Made by a program: the position numbers and the translations under genes. Shown in pieces: positions 25,990-35,728 of a stretch of 64,000 nucleotides of DNA. Under the pieces are notes generated by a model that saw only the letters and a program-made list of their open reading frames with translations, was not told the origin of the DNA and did no database searches. Position 1 is the stretch's first letter. The number at the start of each line of letters is the position of its first letter. The DNA is taken from assembly GCF_042683665.1 (NCBI RefSeq), contig NZ_JBHUOO010000003.1; one strand, given 5' to 3'. Source of the stretch: Leeuwenhoekiella polynyae. Its GTDB lineage: Bacteria; Bacteroidota; Bacteroidia; Flavobacteriales; Flavobacteriaceae.

Positions 25990-27867
25990 TTACAAATCAA
26001 TATCTGACTCTTCAACTTCTTTTTTAGCCACGGCTACTTTTTCAGGATCAAAAGGTTTACCCAAATAAACCAACTTCGTATCCGTAAAACTATCTACATC
26101 TACCTCATCCAGATTAGACTTAAGAATTTCGAGTTCACCAGATTCTTTCTTCAAGAAAATCGGAATACTATTTTTGTCAGCTCGCGTGCTTTTGACCAGT
26201 CTTTCAAAGGCTTCTTTAGATTCGATTTCAATTTCCTGGATTGTAGGATGTGCACGGGCAACTTCAGTAAGACGTATAAAATCGTCAGTAGGAGAGAAGA
26301 GTCCTTCTTGTGGGGAAGCATCAGAACTTCTCATTTCTTCTGGTGTGATCAGTCTAAACGATCCGTTTTCTCCAAAGACATCTTTAAAGCGGTTTATCGC
26401 ATAATCGTTAATATCTCCGTTTCCGGTCAAGGCCATTAAATACCCCACATCATTCAGCTCAATATTATTCATCAAACTATCAGAATAAATACTTTCTTCA
26501 ATAGCTTCCAGACCGCGTTCTTTTGCTTTTTCGATATTATAACTGTTGCTGTCTACAAGTACAACGTGACGCCCGTTTTGCATTAGATATTCACCTATAA
26601 TACGAGAAGCTTTAGAAGCACCTATGATCACAATACCTTTAGATTCTGTAAGGAAAACACCTACTATTTTTGCAAAAAGTCGGGCAGTGGTCGCATTTAA
26701 TAAAACGGTTCCCAGCACGATCATAAATACTAATGGTGTGATGTATTCTGCTCCTTCTACACCTTCGCTCACCAGTTGCAAACCAAAGAGAGAAGCAATA
26801 CCCGCAGCAACAATACCACGTGGTCCTACCCAACTCACAAAAAGTTTCTCATTAAACTTTAAACCAGAACCTTTTGCACTCAGGAAAACTCCTATTGGTC
26901 GAAGTACAAAAACTACAACTGCAAAGAGCAAGGCTGCCTTCCAGGTATAAACCAGATACAGGTCTTGCATTTCAATATTAGCAGAAAGCAGGATGAATAA
27001 AAGTGATATTAGTAGAACACTCAATGATTCTTTAAAGTAAAGCAGTTCTTTGATGTTGGGCAATTTCATATTTCCCATAACCATCCCCATAACTACTACA
27101 GAAAGTAATCCACTCTCATGGGCAAACATATCTGAAAGTACAAAAACGCCCAGCACACAAGCCAGCGTAAATACATTTAATAAATAATGTGGAATCACAT
27201 TGCGTTTGATACACAGCGCTAAAGCATGTGCAAACGTAAAACCGAAGGTGAAACCAAAAAGAACAATCTTACCAAACTCTTCTAATGCCGTCAACGTAAA
27301 CTCGCTACCGGCACCTACGCTGATAAATTCAAAAACCAATACGGCAACGAGTGCACCAATTGGATCTATGAGAATTCCTTCCCATTTTAAAATGGTAGAT
27401 ATATCTTTTTTAAGTGGAATGTTACGCAGAATGGGGGTAATAACGGTAGGTCCCGTTACAATGATCAAGGCTGCAAAAAGAAAAGAAATTCTTAAGCTTA
27501 GGTCAAAAATATAATACGCAGCAGCGCCGGCTCCAAAAAAGGTAACCAGCGAACCTATGATAATAAGTTTGGTAATAACCGGCCCTACATTTTTAATCTC
27601 GCTAAAGCGTAAGGTAAGTCCGCCTTCAAAAAGTATTATTCCAATAGCGAGTGATACAAAGTTAAACAGCCGCTCCCCGGGAAAAATACCTACTTCACCA
27701 TCCCAGATCGGTTCTATCCACTTAGACCCATCGTAGGTAAAAAGTGTGGATATAGGACCCACAAAAAGTCCGATTAATATAAGGGGTAAAATTGCCGGTA
27801 TTTTAAATTTCCAGGCAACCCATTGAGCCAGTATGCCCAAAATAATGATTCCTCCTAATTCTAACAT
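25990..27867 (-). CDS. Cation:proton antiporter (CPA1/NhaP type) with a C-terminal RCK-like domain
   Basis: The 625-residue protein has about 12-13 transmembrane segments over residues 1-400. These include GIILFEGGLTLRF, VTGPTVITPILRN and LKWEGILIDPIGALVAVLVF, which carry the conserved acidic ion-binding region of Na+/H+ exchangers. From about 410 a TrkA-N/RCK-like nucleotide-binding domain follows (GIVIIGASKASRIIGEYLM). It would exchange Na+ or K+ for protons across the inner membrane under nucleotide control. It is monocistronic with a terminator downstream. Ion specificity cannot be told. Confidence 0.9.
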   Translation of the reverse strand: MLELGGIIILGILAQWVAWKFKIPAILPLILIGLFVGPISTLFTYDGSKWIEPIWDGEVGIFPGERLFNFVSLAIGIILFEGGLTLRFSEIKNVGPVITKLIIIGSLVTFFGAGAAAYYIFDLSLRISFLFAALIIVTGPTVITPILRNIPLKKDISTILKWEGILIDPIGALVAVLVFEFISVGAGSEFTLTALEEFGKIVLFGFTFGFTFAHALALCIKRNVIPHYLLNVFTLACVLGVFVLSDMFAHESGLLSVVVMGMVMGNMKLPNIKELLYFKESLSVLLISLLFILLSANIEMQDLYLVYTWKAALLFAVVVFVLRPIGVFLSAKGSGLKFNEKLFVSWVGPRGIVAAGIASLFGLQLVSEGVEGAEYITPLVFMIVLGTVLLNATTARLFAKIVGVFLTESKGIVIIGASKASRIIGEYLMQNGRHVVLVDSNSYNIEKAKERGLEAIEESIYSDSLMNNIELNDVGYLMALTGNGDINDYAINRFKDVFGENGSFRLITPEEMRSSDASPQEGLFSPTDDFIRLTEVARAHPTIQEIEIESKEAFERLVKSTRADKNSIPIFLKKESGELEILKSNLDEVDVDSFTDTKLVYLGKPFDPEKVAVAKKEVEESDIDL

Positions 27868-28094
27868 GAATTCAATTTTTTGCTATGATACGGCTTTATT
27901 ACTCGATTTTAAAGCTCATACGATTCATTCTTTGTTAAATATAGCTTAATTACACCGGTCAGAAAATTTGATTTAACGCCGTTTTAGTAATTTGCAAGAC
28001 TTTACCCTTGTGAATAGGGATAATTTGAGGTTTTCCTCAGAAAAATAAAACTTCTAATAGACGAACTTATCATAAGTTCTAGAATCAATACTTT

Positions 28095-28952
28095 ATGACA
28101 ATACACGAGATAGATGCCGGCAGCTTCAAATTAGACGGCGGTGCTATGTTTGGTGTAGTTCCTAAGACGTTGTGGACGCGTACAAATCCTGCAGACAGCA
28201 ACAATATGATAGATATTGGTGCACGTTGTATGCTTATAGAACACAGCAACAGACTTATTTTAATAGATACCGGAATGGGTGATAAACAAAGCGAAAAATT
28301 CTTTGGTTATTATCATCCCTGGGGTGGAGCTACATTAGAAAATTCACTGAAAGAAAAAGGGTTTCACCCAGATGATATTACCGATGTTTTTCTAACACAT
28401 TTGCATTTTGACCACTCCGGCGGTTGTATAAAATGGGCAGAAGATGGTAAAACATTAGTTCCTGTTTTTAAAAATGCTATCTACTGGAGTAATAAAGATC
28501 ATTGGGAATGGGCTACAAAACCCAATGCCCGTGAGAAAGCTTCCTTCTTAAAAGAAAACATTTTACCTATCGAAGCAAGCGGCCAGCTTCGTTTTGTAGA
28601 TAAGCCTGAAAAGGGCTTCACCGAAACGTCAGAATTAGATTTTGGTATCTTATTTATAGATGGTCATACTGATAAGCAAATGATTCCCCATATAACCTAC
28701 AATGATATGACTCTGGTTTTTGCAGCAGATTTATTACCTACTGCAGGACATTTACCTTTACCGTATGTGATGGGTTTTGATACCAGACCTTTGTTGACTT
28801 TGGGCGAAAAAGAATCCTTTCTGAATAAAGCAGCAGATCAAGAGTATTACCTCTGGTTACAGCACGATGCACATAATCCTATAATAACGGTAAAACATAC
28901 TGAAAAAGGCGTGCGCTTATCTGAAAAATTTAATATTGCAGAAGTTCTTTAA
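28095..28952 (+). CDS. MBL-fold metallo-hydrolase
   Basis: The 285-residue metallo-beta-lactamase-fold protein has the zinc motif HLHFDHSGG (His102, His104, Asp106, His107). FIDGHTDKQMIPHI provides the next His and FAADLLPT the bridging Asp, and QHDAHNP the last His. It has no signal peptide, so it acts in the cytoplasm. The layout is similar to quorum-quenching lactonases and other general MBL hydrolases, but the substrate is open. A 141-nt leader contains an imperfect hairpin near 28025-28040. It is monocistronic or read with the S8 peptidase gene 85 nt downstream. Confidence 0.85.
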   Translation: MTIHEIDAGSFKLDGGAMFGVVPKTLWTRTNPADSNNMIDIGARCMLIEHSNRLILIDTGMGDKQSEKFFGYYHPWGGATLENSLKEKGFHPDDITDVFLTHLHFDHSGGCIKWAEDGKTLVPVFKNAIYWSNKDHWEWATKPNAREKASFLKENILPIEASGQLRFVDKPEKGFTETSELDFGILFIDGHTDKQMIPHITYNDMTLVFAADLLPTAGHLPLPYVMGFDTRPLLTLGEKESFLNKAADQEYYLWLQHDAHNPIITVKHTEKGVRLSEKFNIAEVL

Positions 28953-29037
28953 AAGTGAGGCTTTAAAGAAATTATAGAAAAATACCTCAACCTATTTCAG
29001 GTTTAAGAATCAAAATTTAAACAAATAACCCTAAGAA

Positions 29038-30696
29038 ATGAAAAGAATATTTCTTGCAGCCTTTAGCGCTGCTTTGCTTATGTCAAGCTGTGATACTACA
29101 GCACCTTTAATAAGCATCCCTGCAGAAAACGTAGATCAACTTCCTTTAAAAGTTTCAGATTTATCTGAAGATCAACTTAAAGATTGGCCTGCAAAAGACA
29201 TTCAAGAAGACACCATCCCCGGAATGAGTGTTGAAAAAACCTATGACGAACTTATAAAAGAAAAAGGTGCTTCGGTAATTGTTGCAGTTGTTGATAGCGG
29301 TGTAGATATTGAGCATGAAGATCTTAAAGCAGTAATCTGGACCAATACTGATGAAATTCCCGGAAACGGAATCGATGACGATAAAAACGGATATATAGAT
29401 GACGTACATGGATGGAATTTCTTAGGAGATATCGTTCAGGAGCAGTTAGAAAAAAGTAGAATCGTTCAGAAATACGATGCGCAGTTTAAAGGGAAAACTT
29501 TAGAACAGATTCCTTCGGCACAAAAAGAAGTTTTTAAGACCTATACCAAAGCGAAAAAAGAAGTTGAAACCGAAAAAGAGGAGCTAATTCAGCAAAAAAC
29601 ACAATATGAGCAAATACTTGCTGCTGTTAAGAGTGCGCATACCGCTGTTTCTCAAAAATTAGGTAAAGAAGATTATACTGCAGAAGAAGTGGAGGCTTTA
29701 GAAGCTGCAACAGATATGGAGCAGCGTAACCAAGCTATCTTAACACAGATGCTTAATTATGAAGATACGATCCCTGAGTTTATCACTATGATAGGTGAGC
29801 AATTAGAGAGTATGGCAGATCGTTTGAATAACAACTACAATTTAAACGGAAATTACCGTGCGGCTCTTGGAGACAATCCTGATGATATAAAAGATACCAA
29901 CTATGGTAATAATAATGTTATCGGTCCAGATCCTGAATCTGCGATGCACGGAACGCACGTTGCCGGTATTATTGCGGCAGAGCGTGATAATGGTGTAGGG
30001 ATGAACGGTGTTGCAAACAATGTACAGATCATGAGTGTACGTGCAGTGCCAGACGGTGATGAGCGTGATAAAGACATCGCATTGGCAATACGTTATGCTG
30101 TTGATAATGGGGCAAAAGTGATCAACACCAGTTTTGGTAAGTATTTTGCAACCAATCCCGAGTGGGTTTATGACGCAATCAAATATGCAGCTAAAAAAGA
30201 TGTGTTGATTGTAAATGCTGCCGGTAATGAGGGTGTTGACCTGGATAATGGTGATACTGTTTACCCTAACGATCAGTTAGACAATGTTACCGAGTTTGCT
30301 GACAATGTAATTTCGGTAGGTGCATTAAATGATATTTATGGTGGTAAGTTGGTTGCTAGTTTCTCAAACTACGGTAAATCTAACGTTGATGTTTTTGCAC
30401 CGGGGGTTCAAATCTGGTCAACAGTACCGGGAAATGAATATCGCTTTTTACAAGGTACTTCAATGGCAGCTCCAGAAGTTGCAGGTGTAGCAGCTATGTT
30501 GCGCTCATACTACCCACAGTTTTCTGCAGCTCAGATCAAACAAATCATTATGCAAACCGGTGTAAGTACTAACATTCAGGTTGCTGCGGGTGGCGATGCT
30601 GAAAATGTAAAATCATTTTCTAGCCTTTCAAAATCAGGAAAAATGGTTAACATGTATAACGCCTTTAAAATGGCTGAATTATCAAGTAAAAACTAA
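29038..30696 (+). CDS. S8 (subtilisin-like) serine peptidase lipoprotein with a large insertion
   Basis: The 552-residue exported protease has a lipoprotein signal (MSSC). The catalytic triad is complete: Asp86 in VVDSGVD, His304 in HGTHVAG and Ser475 in GTSMAAP. Between Asp and His, roughly 180 extra residues (about 115-295) are inserted, rich in Lys and Glu and likely a coiled coil. In most subtilases this spacing is only 30-60. The role of the insertion is unknown; it could hold a partner or the substrate. The gene is 8 nt upstream of an exported M1 peptidase gene, so the two form an operon. Confidence 0.9.
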   Translation: MKRIFLAAFSAALLMSSCDTTAPLISIPAENVDQLPLKVSDLSEDQLKDWPAKDIQEDTIPGMSVEKTYDELIKEKGASVIVAVVDSGVDIEHEDLKAVIWTNTDEIPGNGIDDDKNGYIDDVHGWNFLGDIVQEQLEKSRIVQKYDAQFKGKTLEQIPSAQKEVFKTYTKAKKEVETEKEELIQQKTQYEQILAAVKSAHTAVSQKLGKEDYTAEEVEALEAATDMEQRNQAILTQMLNYEDTIPEFITMIGEQLESMADRLNNNYNLNGNYRAALGDNPDDIKDTNYGNNNVIGPDPESAMHGTHVAGIIAAERDNGVGMNGVANNVQIMSVRAVPDGDERDKDIALAIRYAVDNGAKVINTSFGKYFATNPEWVYDAIKYAAKKDVLIVNAAGNEGVDLDNGDTVYPNDQLDNVTEFADNVISVGALNDIYGGKLVASFSNYGKSNVDVFAPGVQIWSTVPGNEYRFLQGTSMAAPEVAGVAAMLRSYYPQFSAAQIKQIIMQTGVSTNIQVAAGGDAENVKSFSSLSKSGKMVNMYNAFKMAELSSKN

Positions 30697-30704
30697 AATG
30701 TAAT

Positions 30705-32549
30705 ATGAAGCTAAAAACGTTATTAAGTCTTTCGTTCTTTAGTGTTTTCGCATTGACGCAAGCACAAAATAATACCGCTTACTGGCAACAGCATGTTGAC
30801 TATAAGATGGAAGTTGATATGAATGTTGAAGACTATAATTACACCGGAAAACAAGAACTGGTTTATACTAACAATTCTCCAGATACCTTAGATCAGGTGT
30901 TTTACCATTTATATTTTAATGCATTTCAGCCAGGTAGTGAGATGGATGTACGATCATTAACGATCAAAGATCCAGATCGTCGTGTGGTAGATCGCATCTC
31001 TAAATTAGAGCCGGATGAAATTGGGTTTTTAAAAGTAAATACACTTTCTCAGGATGGCTCTGCGCTAACGTATAATGTTGCCGGAACTGTTCTTGAAGTA
31101 AATCTTGCAAAACCTATCGCACCCGGCGAAAGCACTACTTTTAAAATGGATTTTAACGGTCAGGTGCCGGTTCAAATCAGAAGAAGTGGTCGCAATAACG
31201 CTGAAGGTGTAGCACTGTCTATGACTCAATGGTATCCTAAATTAGCGGAGTATGATTTTGAAGGATGGCATGCAGATCCTTATATCGCGCGTGAATTTCA
31301 TGGAGTTTGGGGAGATTTTGATGTGAAGATCACAATTGATTCAGATTATACAATAGGAGGTACCGGGTATTTACAAAATACGGAAATAGGTCACGGTTAC
31401 GGCGAGCCGGGTCAAAAAGCGGTGAAGCCTACAAAAGGAAAATATACCTGGCATTTTGTTGCGCCTAATGTACACGATTTTACCTGGGCGGCAGATCCTG
31501 AGTATATTCATGATAAACTAACTGCTGAAGACGGTACCGTTCTACACTTTTTCTACAAAGACAATAAAGAGATTATTGATAACTGGAAAAAATTACAGCC
31601 TAAAACTGCAGAACTTTTAGCCTATTACAACGAGCATATTGGTCAGTATCCTTACGATCAATATTCGGTGATACAAGGTGGTGATGGAGGTATGGAGTAT
31701 GCAATGTGTACACTTATTACCGGTGAAAGAAGCTTTGGAAGTTTAGTAGGCGTTACTGCTCACGAATTTGCGCATACGTGGTTTCAGTTTTTAATGGCTA
31801 CCAATGAGCAAAAACATGAGTGGATGGACGAAGGCTTTACTTCTTACATTTCTGATGAAGCGATGAATACCGTTATGGAACAAAACAACCCTAATCCTCA
31901 AGCAGGTAATTACAATTCATACTTCAGATTGGCTAAAAGTGGTTTTGAACAACCACAAACTACCTATGCAGATCGTTATGCTTTAAATGCAGCTTATGGA
32001 GCTTCTGCTTATTCTAAAGGTGCAGTCTTTTTAGCACAATTAGGTTATATTATTGGTAAAGAGAACCTTGATGAAACGCTCAAGCAATATTTTGACAAAT
32101 GGCATTTTAAACATCCTACGCCTAACGATTTTAAGCGTGTAGCAGAAAAAGTGAGCGGGATGCAGTTAGACTGGTATTTAGTAGACTGGACACAGACTAC
32201 AAACACCATAGATTATGCTATTAAAAACGTTGAAGAAGTAGATGGTAAAACCCAGGTAACCCTGGAGCGCAAAGGGCTTATGCCTATGCCTATAGATTTT
32301 TACATCAACACTACAAACGATGAGAATGAAGCTTATTATATTCCCTTACGTATGATGCGTGCTGAGAAGGCAAATCCATTTCCTGAAATGAAGCGTATGC
32401 AATTAGAAGATTGGACTTGGGCTAGTCCTACTTATACATTTACGATAGACAAACCTCTTGCTGAGATCAAGGCAATGACAATAGATGCACAGCAATTGAT
32501 GGCAGATATTGACCGAACTAACAACAGCTGGTCAAAAGAAACTGAGTAA
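30705..32549 (+). CDS. Exported M1-family metallopeptidase
   Basis: The 614-residue protein has a signal peptide ending LTQAQ. The gluzincin zinc site is present: His353-Glu354-Phe-Ala-His357 (HEFAHTWF) and the third ligand Glu376 in WMDEGFTSY. The GGMEYAM segment corresponds to the aminopeptidase exopeptidase motif. It is an outer-envelope or periplasmic peptidase. It is 8 nt after the S8 peptidase gene and ends at a strong terminator. A second M1 gene follows. Together they look like a set for degrading exported or imported peptides. Confidence 0.92.
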   Translation: MKLKTLLSLSFFSVFALTQAQNNTAYWQQHVDYKMEVDMNVEDYNYTGKQELVYTNNSPDTLDQVFYHLYFNAFQPGSEMDVRSLTIKDPDRRVVDRISKLEPDEIGFLKVNTLSQDGSALTYNVAGTVLEVNLAKPIAPGESTTFKMDFNGQVPVQIRRSGRNNAEGVALSMTQWYPKLAEYDFEGWHADPYIAREFHGVWGDFDVKITIDSDYTIGGTGYLQNTEIGHGYGEPGQKAVKPTKGKYTWHFVAPNVHDFTWAADPEYIHDKLTAEDGTVLHFFYKDNKEIIDNWKKLQPKTAELLAYYNEHIGQYPYDQYSVIQGGDGGMEYAMCTLITGERSFGSLVGVTAHEFAHTWFQFLMATNEQKHEWMDEGFTSYISDEAMNTVMEQNNPNPQAGNYNSYFRLAKSGFEQPQTTYADRYALNAAYGASAYSKGAVFLAQLGYIIGKENLDETLKQYFDKWHFKHPTPNDFKRVAEKVSGMQLDWYLVDWTQTTNTIDYAIKNVEEVDGKTQVTLERKGLMPMPIDFYINTTNDENEAYYIPLRMMRAEKANPFPEMKRMQLEDWTWASPTYTFTIDKPLAEIKAMTIDAQQLMADIDRTNNSWSKETE

Positions 32550-32584
32550 ACTCGGTAATCGATATTTATTTTAGCAAATAATTT

Positions 32585-32617
32585 AAAAGCCGCTTTCAAA
32601 ATTGAAAGCGGCTTTTT
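32585..32617 (+). terminator. Terminator of the S8-M1 operon
   Basis: A near-perfect stem AAAAGCCGCTTTCAA / TTGAAAGCGGCTTTT is followed by a T run, 36 nt after the M1 stop. Confidence 0.88.
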
Positions 32618-32676
32618 TAATTCTTAGAACCACGAGTTTTCCCGATATTTAGCTCATTAAACTTTATGCTTCCCTA

Positions 32677-35250
32677 ATGATAACCCGAATTTTAGTTCCA
32701 ATTTTAGTTTTAAGCCTGTTTTCTTGCCAGAATGCTTCAGAAGTAAAAACACTTCTCAGTCCCGGTATTTCTAAAGAACTGGCAGATTTTAGAAAAGAAC
32801 AACTGAGTGCTATTATCTACAATTTGAGTTTTTCCATTCCTGAAAAAATTGAAGATTCAATCCCGGCAAGACTAGATTTAGAAGTTACTATTAGCGATAC
32901 TTCACAACTGCTTTATCTTGATTTTAATGTTGAAAAAGGTCACGTAAATAGAGTAGTGGCAAATGCTGAAGAAATCACTATTCAGCATAAAGAAGAGCAC
33001 ATTATCATTCCTTCAGAACATTTAAAAAACGGTGTTAATAACGTTATTATTGAATTTATTGCAGGCGAACAATCCCTAAACCGTAACGAAGATTTCTTAT
33101 ACACCTTATTGGTTCCAGATCGTGCGAGCACGTTGTTTCCGGTTTTTGATCAGCCTAATTTAAAAGCGGTTTATAACTTAAGCATTACCGCACCAAAAGA
33201 CTGGGAAGTACTGGCAGGAGCTCCTGAGGTTGATCAAATTTCAGAAGGGGATTTTATAACGCACAACTTTGGCACTTCAGATAAAATGAGCTCGTATTTG
33301 TTTTCATTTGTCGCCGGTAAATTCAGCGTAGCTAATCAGAAAATAGCTGATCTGGATATGAACATGCTCTACCGCGAGACCGATAGTGCCAAGATACAAG
33401 CAAGTCTCAATCCTATTTTTGAACTTCACGCCGGTGCTGTAGATTTTTTAGAAGATTATACCGCTTATGATTTTCCATTTCAGAAATTAGATTTTGCTGC
33501 AATTCCTATTTTTCAATACGGAGGTATGGAACACGTAGGTGCTATTCAATACCGCGAATCTTCGTTGTTTTTAGACAATACTGCTACTGAAAGTCAAAAA
33601 CTCAGTAGAGCGAAACTCATCGCCCACGAAACCTCACATATGTGGTTTGGCGACTTGGTAACGATGAACTGGTTTAACGACGTCTGGATGAAAGAAGTCT
33701 TTGCTAATTTTATGGCAGATAAAATTGTGAATCCGGCTTTTCCTGATGTGAATCACGAGCTGCTTTTTGTATTGAGCCACTATCCCAGTGCATATGGGGA
33801 AGACCGCACACAAGGTTCTAATCCCATAAGGCAGCAACTGGATAACCTAAAAAATGCCGGTTCTTTATACGGAAGTATCATCTACAACAAAGCGCCAATT
33901 ATGATGCGCCAGCTCGAACTTGCAACTGGTAAAGAAGCATTTCAAGAAGGAATTCAAGCGTATATAAAAACCTATGCAAATGACAATGCAGTATGGAATG
34001 ATCTCGTTACGATTCTAGATACAAAGACCGATATTGATCTCAAGAAATGGAGTGAAGTCTGGGTTAATCAAAGTGGAAGACCTGTTATTTCTGAAGAATT
34101 GATCTATGCTGAAGATGGAAGTATTCAGTCTTTTCATTTAACGCAACAAGCCGAAGATGGGAGTGACAAAATCTGGCCTCAAACATTTAAAATAGGCTTG
34201 GTATACCTAGACTCTACTCAAGTTATTACTGCTACATTTGTTGATCAAAAACTACAGTTGAAAAAAGCTGAAGGTTTACCCAAACCTCAGCAGATCATCT
34301 ACAATTATGACGGGATGGGTTATGGTGTTTTTCCGCTGCAAGAAGAAGATTTATTAAAAATTACTTCTTTAAACGATGAGGTGGCCCGCGGTTACAGCTA
34401 CATCAACACGCACGAAAATCTATTGAATGATCGCCTTGATCCGGTAGCAGTTTTTGATCTGTATAAAAATGGATTAATTGCCGAAAAAAATGCGCTGATC
34501 CTCAACCGAATTTCAAGTCAGACTCAAAATTTATTCTGGACTTATTTTACCGAAATGCAACGGGAAAGTCATCAACAAGAACTGGAAGATTTAGTTTATA
34601 ACCAACTTCAAAAAGACCTGCCTGCAAATAGTAAAAAAACACTTTTTGGTCTGTTTAAATCTGTGGCCTCTTCAAAAAGTGGAAAAGAGCGTTTGTATGC
34701 TATCTGGAATCAAGAAACTAAAATAACTAATCTCAAACTCAACGAAGACGATTATACCAGTATGGCAATGACTCTGGCGCTTTACGGTCACGAGAATACA
34801 ACTGAAATTCTACAAAAAGCAGAAGCTTCAATCACAAATCCAGATAAGAAAAAAAGGTTTCAGTTTTTACAACTTGCCTTGTCTGCTGATGAAGCTACAC
34901 GAGATGGATTTTTTGAAAGCCTGAAGGATTCTAAAAATAGAGAAAAAGAATCCTGGGTACTTTCTGCTCTGGGGTATATCAATCATCCCTTGCGTCAAGA
35001 AAGCAGCATAAAACATCTTAAAACAAGCTTAGAATTGCTAGAAGAAATACAATTGACGGGTGATATTTTCTTTCCTAAAAACTGGTTGAATGCAACTATA
35101 GGTAATTATTCTTCAGAAGAAGCCTATCAAATACGAGAAGCGTTTTTAGAGAATAATCCTGATTTAAATCCTGTGTTGAAAAACAAATTGTATCAAGCTA
35201 CTGATGATCTGGACCGTTTGCATCGTATGCGTTCACAACTTGAAGATTAA
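32677..35250 (+). CDS. M1-family aminopeptidase lipoprotein
   Basis: The 857-residue protein has a lipoprotein signal (LFSC). The N-terminal domain resembles the M1 beta-saddle. GGMEHVGAIQYRE is the exopeptidase motif, and the zinc site is His317-Glu318-xx-His321 (HETSHMWFGD) with Glu340 in WMKEVFANF. A long C-terminal helical domain (about 540-850) follows, as in aminopeptidase N. It is longer than the neighbouring M1 protein and differs in domain makeup, so it is not a recent duplicate. It is exported and would release amino acids from peptides in the periplasm or at the surface. Confidence 0.92.
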   Translation: MITRILVPILVLSLFSCQNASEVKTLLSPGISKELADFRKEQLSAIIYNLSFSIPEKIEDSIPARLDLEVTISDTSQLLYLDFNVEKGHVNRVVANAEEITIQHKEEHIIIPSEHLKNGVNNVIIEFIAGEQSLNRNEDFLYTLLVPDRASTLFPVFDQPNLKAVYNLSITAPKDWEVLAGAPEVDQISEGDFITHNFGTSDKMSSYLFSFVAGKFSVANQKIADLDMNMLYRETDSAKIQASLNPIFELHAGAVDFLEDYTAYDFPFQKLDFAAIPIFQYGGMEHVGAIQYRESSLFLDNTATESQKLSRAKLIAHETSHMWFGDLVTMNWFNDVWMKEVFANFMADKIVNPAFPDVNHELLFVLSHYPSAYGEDRTQGSNPIRQQLDNLKNAGSLYGSIIYNKAPIMMRQLELATGKEAFQEGIQAYIKTYANDNAVWNDLVTILDTKTDIDLKKWSEVWVNQSGRPVISEELIYAEDGSIQSFHLTQQAEDGSDKIWPQTFKIGLVYLDSTQVITATFVDQKLQLKKAEGLPKPQQIIYNYDGMGYGVFPLQEEDLLKITSLNDEVARGYSYINTHENLLNDRLDPVAVFDLYKNGLIAEKNALILNRISSQTQNLFWTYFTEMQRESHQQELEDLVYNQLQKDLPANSKKTLFGLFKSVASSKSGKERLYAIWNQETKITNLKLNEDDYTSMAMTLALYGHENTTEILQKAEASITNPDKKKRFQFLQLALSADEATRDGFFESLKDSKNREKESWVLSALGYINHPLRQESSIKHLKTSLELLEEIQLTGDIFFPKNWLNATIGNYSSEEAYQIREAFLENNPDLNPVLKNKLYQATDDLDRLHRMRSQLED

Positions 35251-35327
35251 TGAGCAATACAAGCTTCTAAGGATTGCCCGGGAAGTTGGTTATCTTTACA
35301 CTTTAAAATTTCGCCTTCGGCAAAAAA

Positions 35328-35711
35328 ATGAAGCAAACCTTTCCTAAAAAAGAGCATTTAAAGCGTAAGAAATTGCTGGATGAATTATTCAGTACCGGTA
35401 AAAAAGTGAGTGCTTATCCGCTGCTGCTTTTTTATGTAGAAACTCCATTGCCAGAAGAAAATATTGCTATACAAGCCGGGGTTTCGGTAGCAAAACGCAA
35501 TCACAAACTTGCCGTTACCCGCAACCGCATAAAACGCTTAATGCGCGAAGTTTACCGAAAAAACAAGACACAGTTTCAAACAAATGACAAGACTTTTGCG
35601 TTTATGTTTATCTATACCGGCAGAGAAGTGATGGCTATTGAAGAACTTGATAAAGCGATGTTGAAACTAGCTGAGAAATTTAATAAACTACACCTGCCCG
35701 AAAATCTTTAA
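35328..35711 (+). CDS. rnpA: Ribonuclease P protein component
   Basis: The 127-residue basic protein has the conserved RnpA motif AVTRNRIKRLMREVYRKN (residues 62-79) and a typical N-terminal LKRKKLLDELFSTGKKV. It supports the catalytic RNA in maturing tRNA 5' ends. In many bacteria rnpA lies beside rpmH and dnaA. Here it is beside a DUF4349 gene and an S41 peptidase gene, a common Bacteroidota arrangement. An adjacent inverted repeat TCGCCTTCGGC lies 9 nt before the ATG. Confidence 0.93.
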   Translation: MKQTFPKKEHLKRKKLLDELFSTGKKVSAYPLLLFYVETPLPEENIAIQAGVSVAKRNHKLAVTRNRIKRLMREVYRKNKTQFQTNDKTFAFMFIYTGREVMAIEELDKAMLKLAEKFNKLHLPENL

Positions 35712-35728
35712 ATTAAAATGAAGCACCT

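Noticed and set aside
28025..28040. TGAGG/CCTCA hairpin in the leader of the MBL gene
   Set aside because: It is only 5 bp with no context to assign a function.
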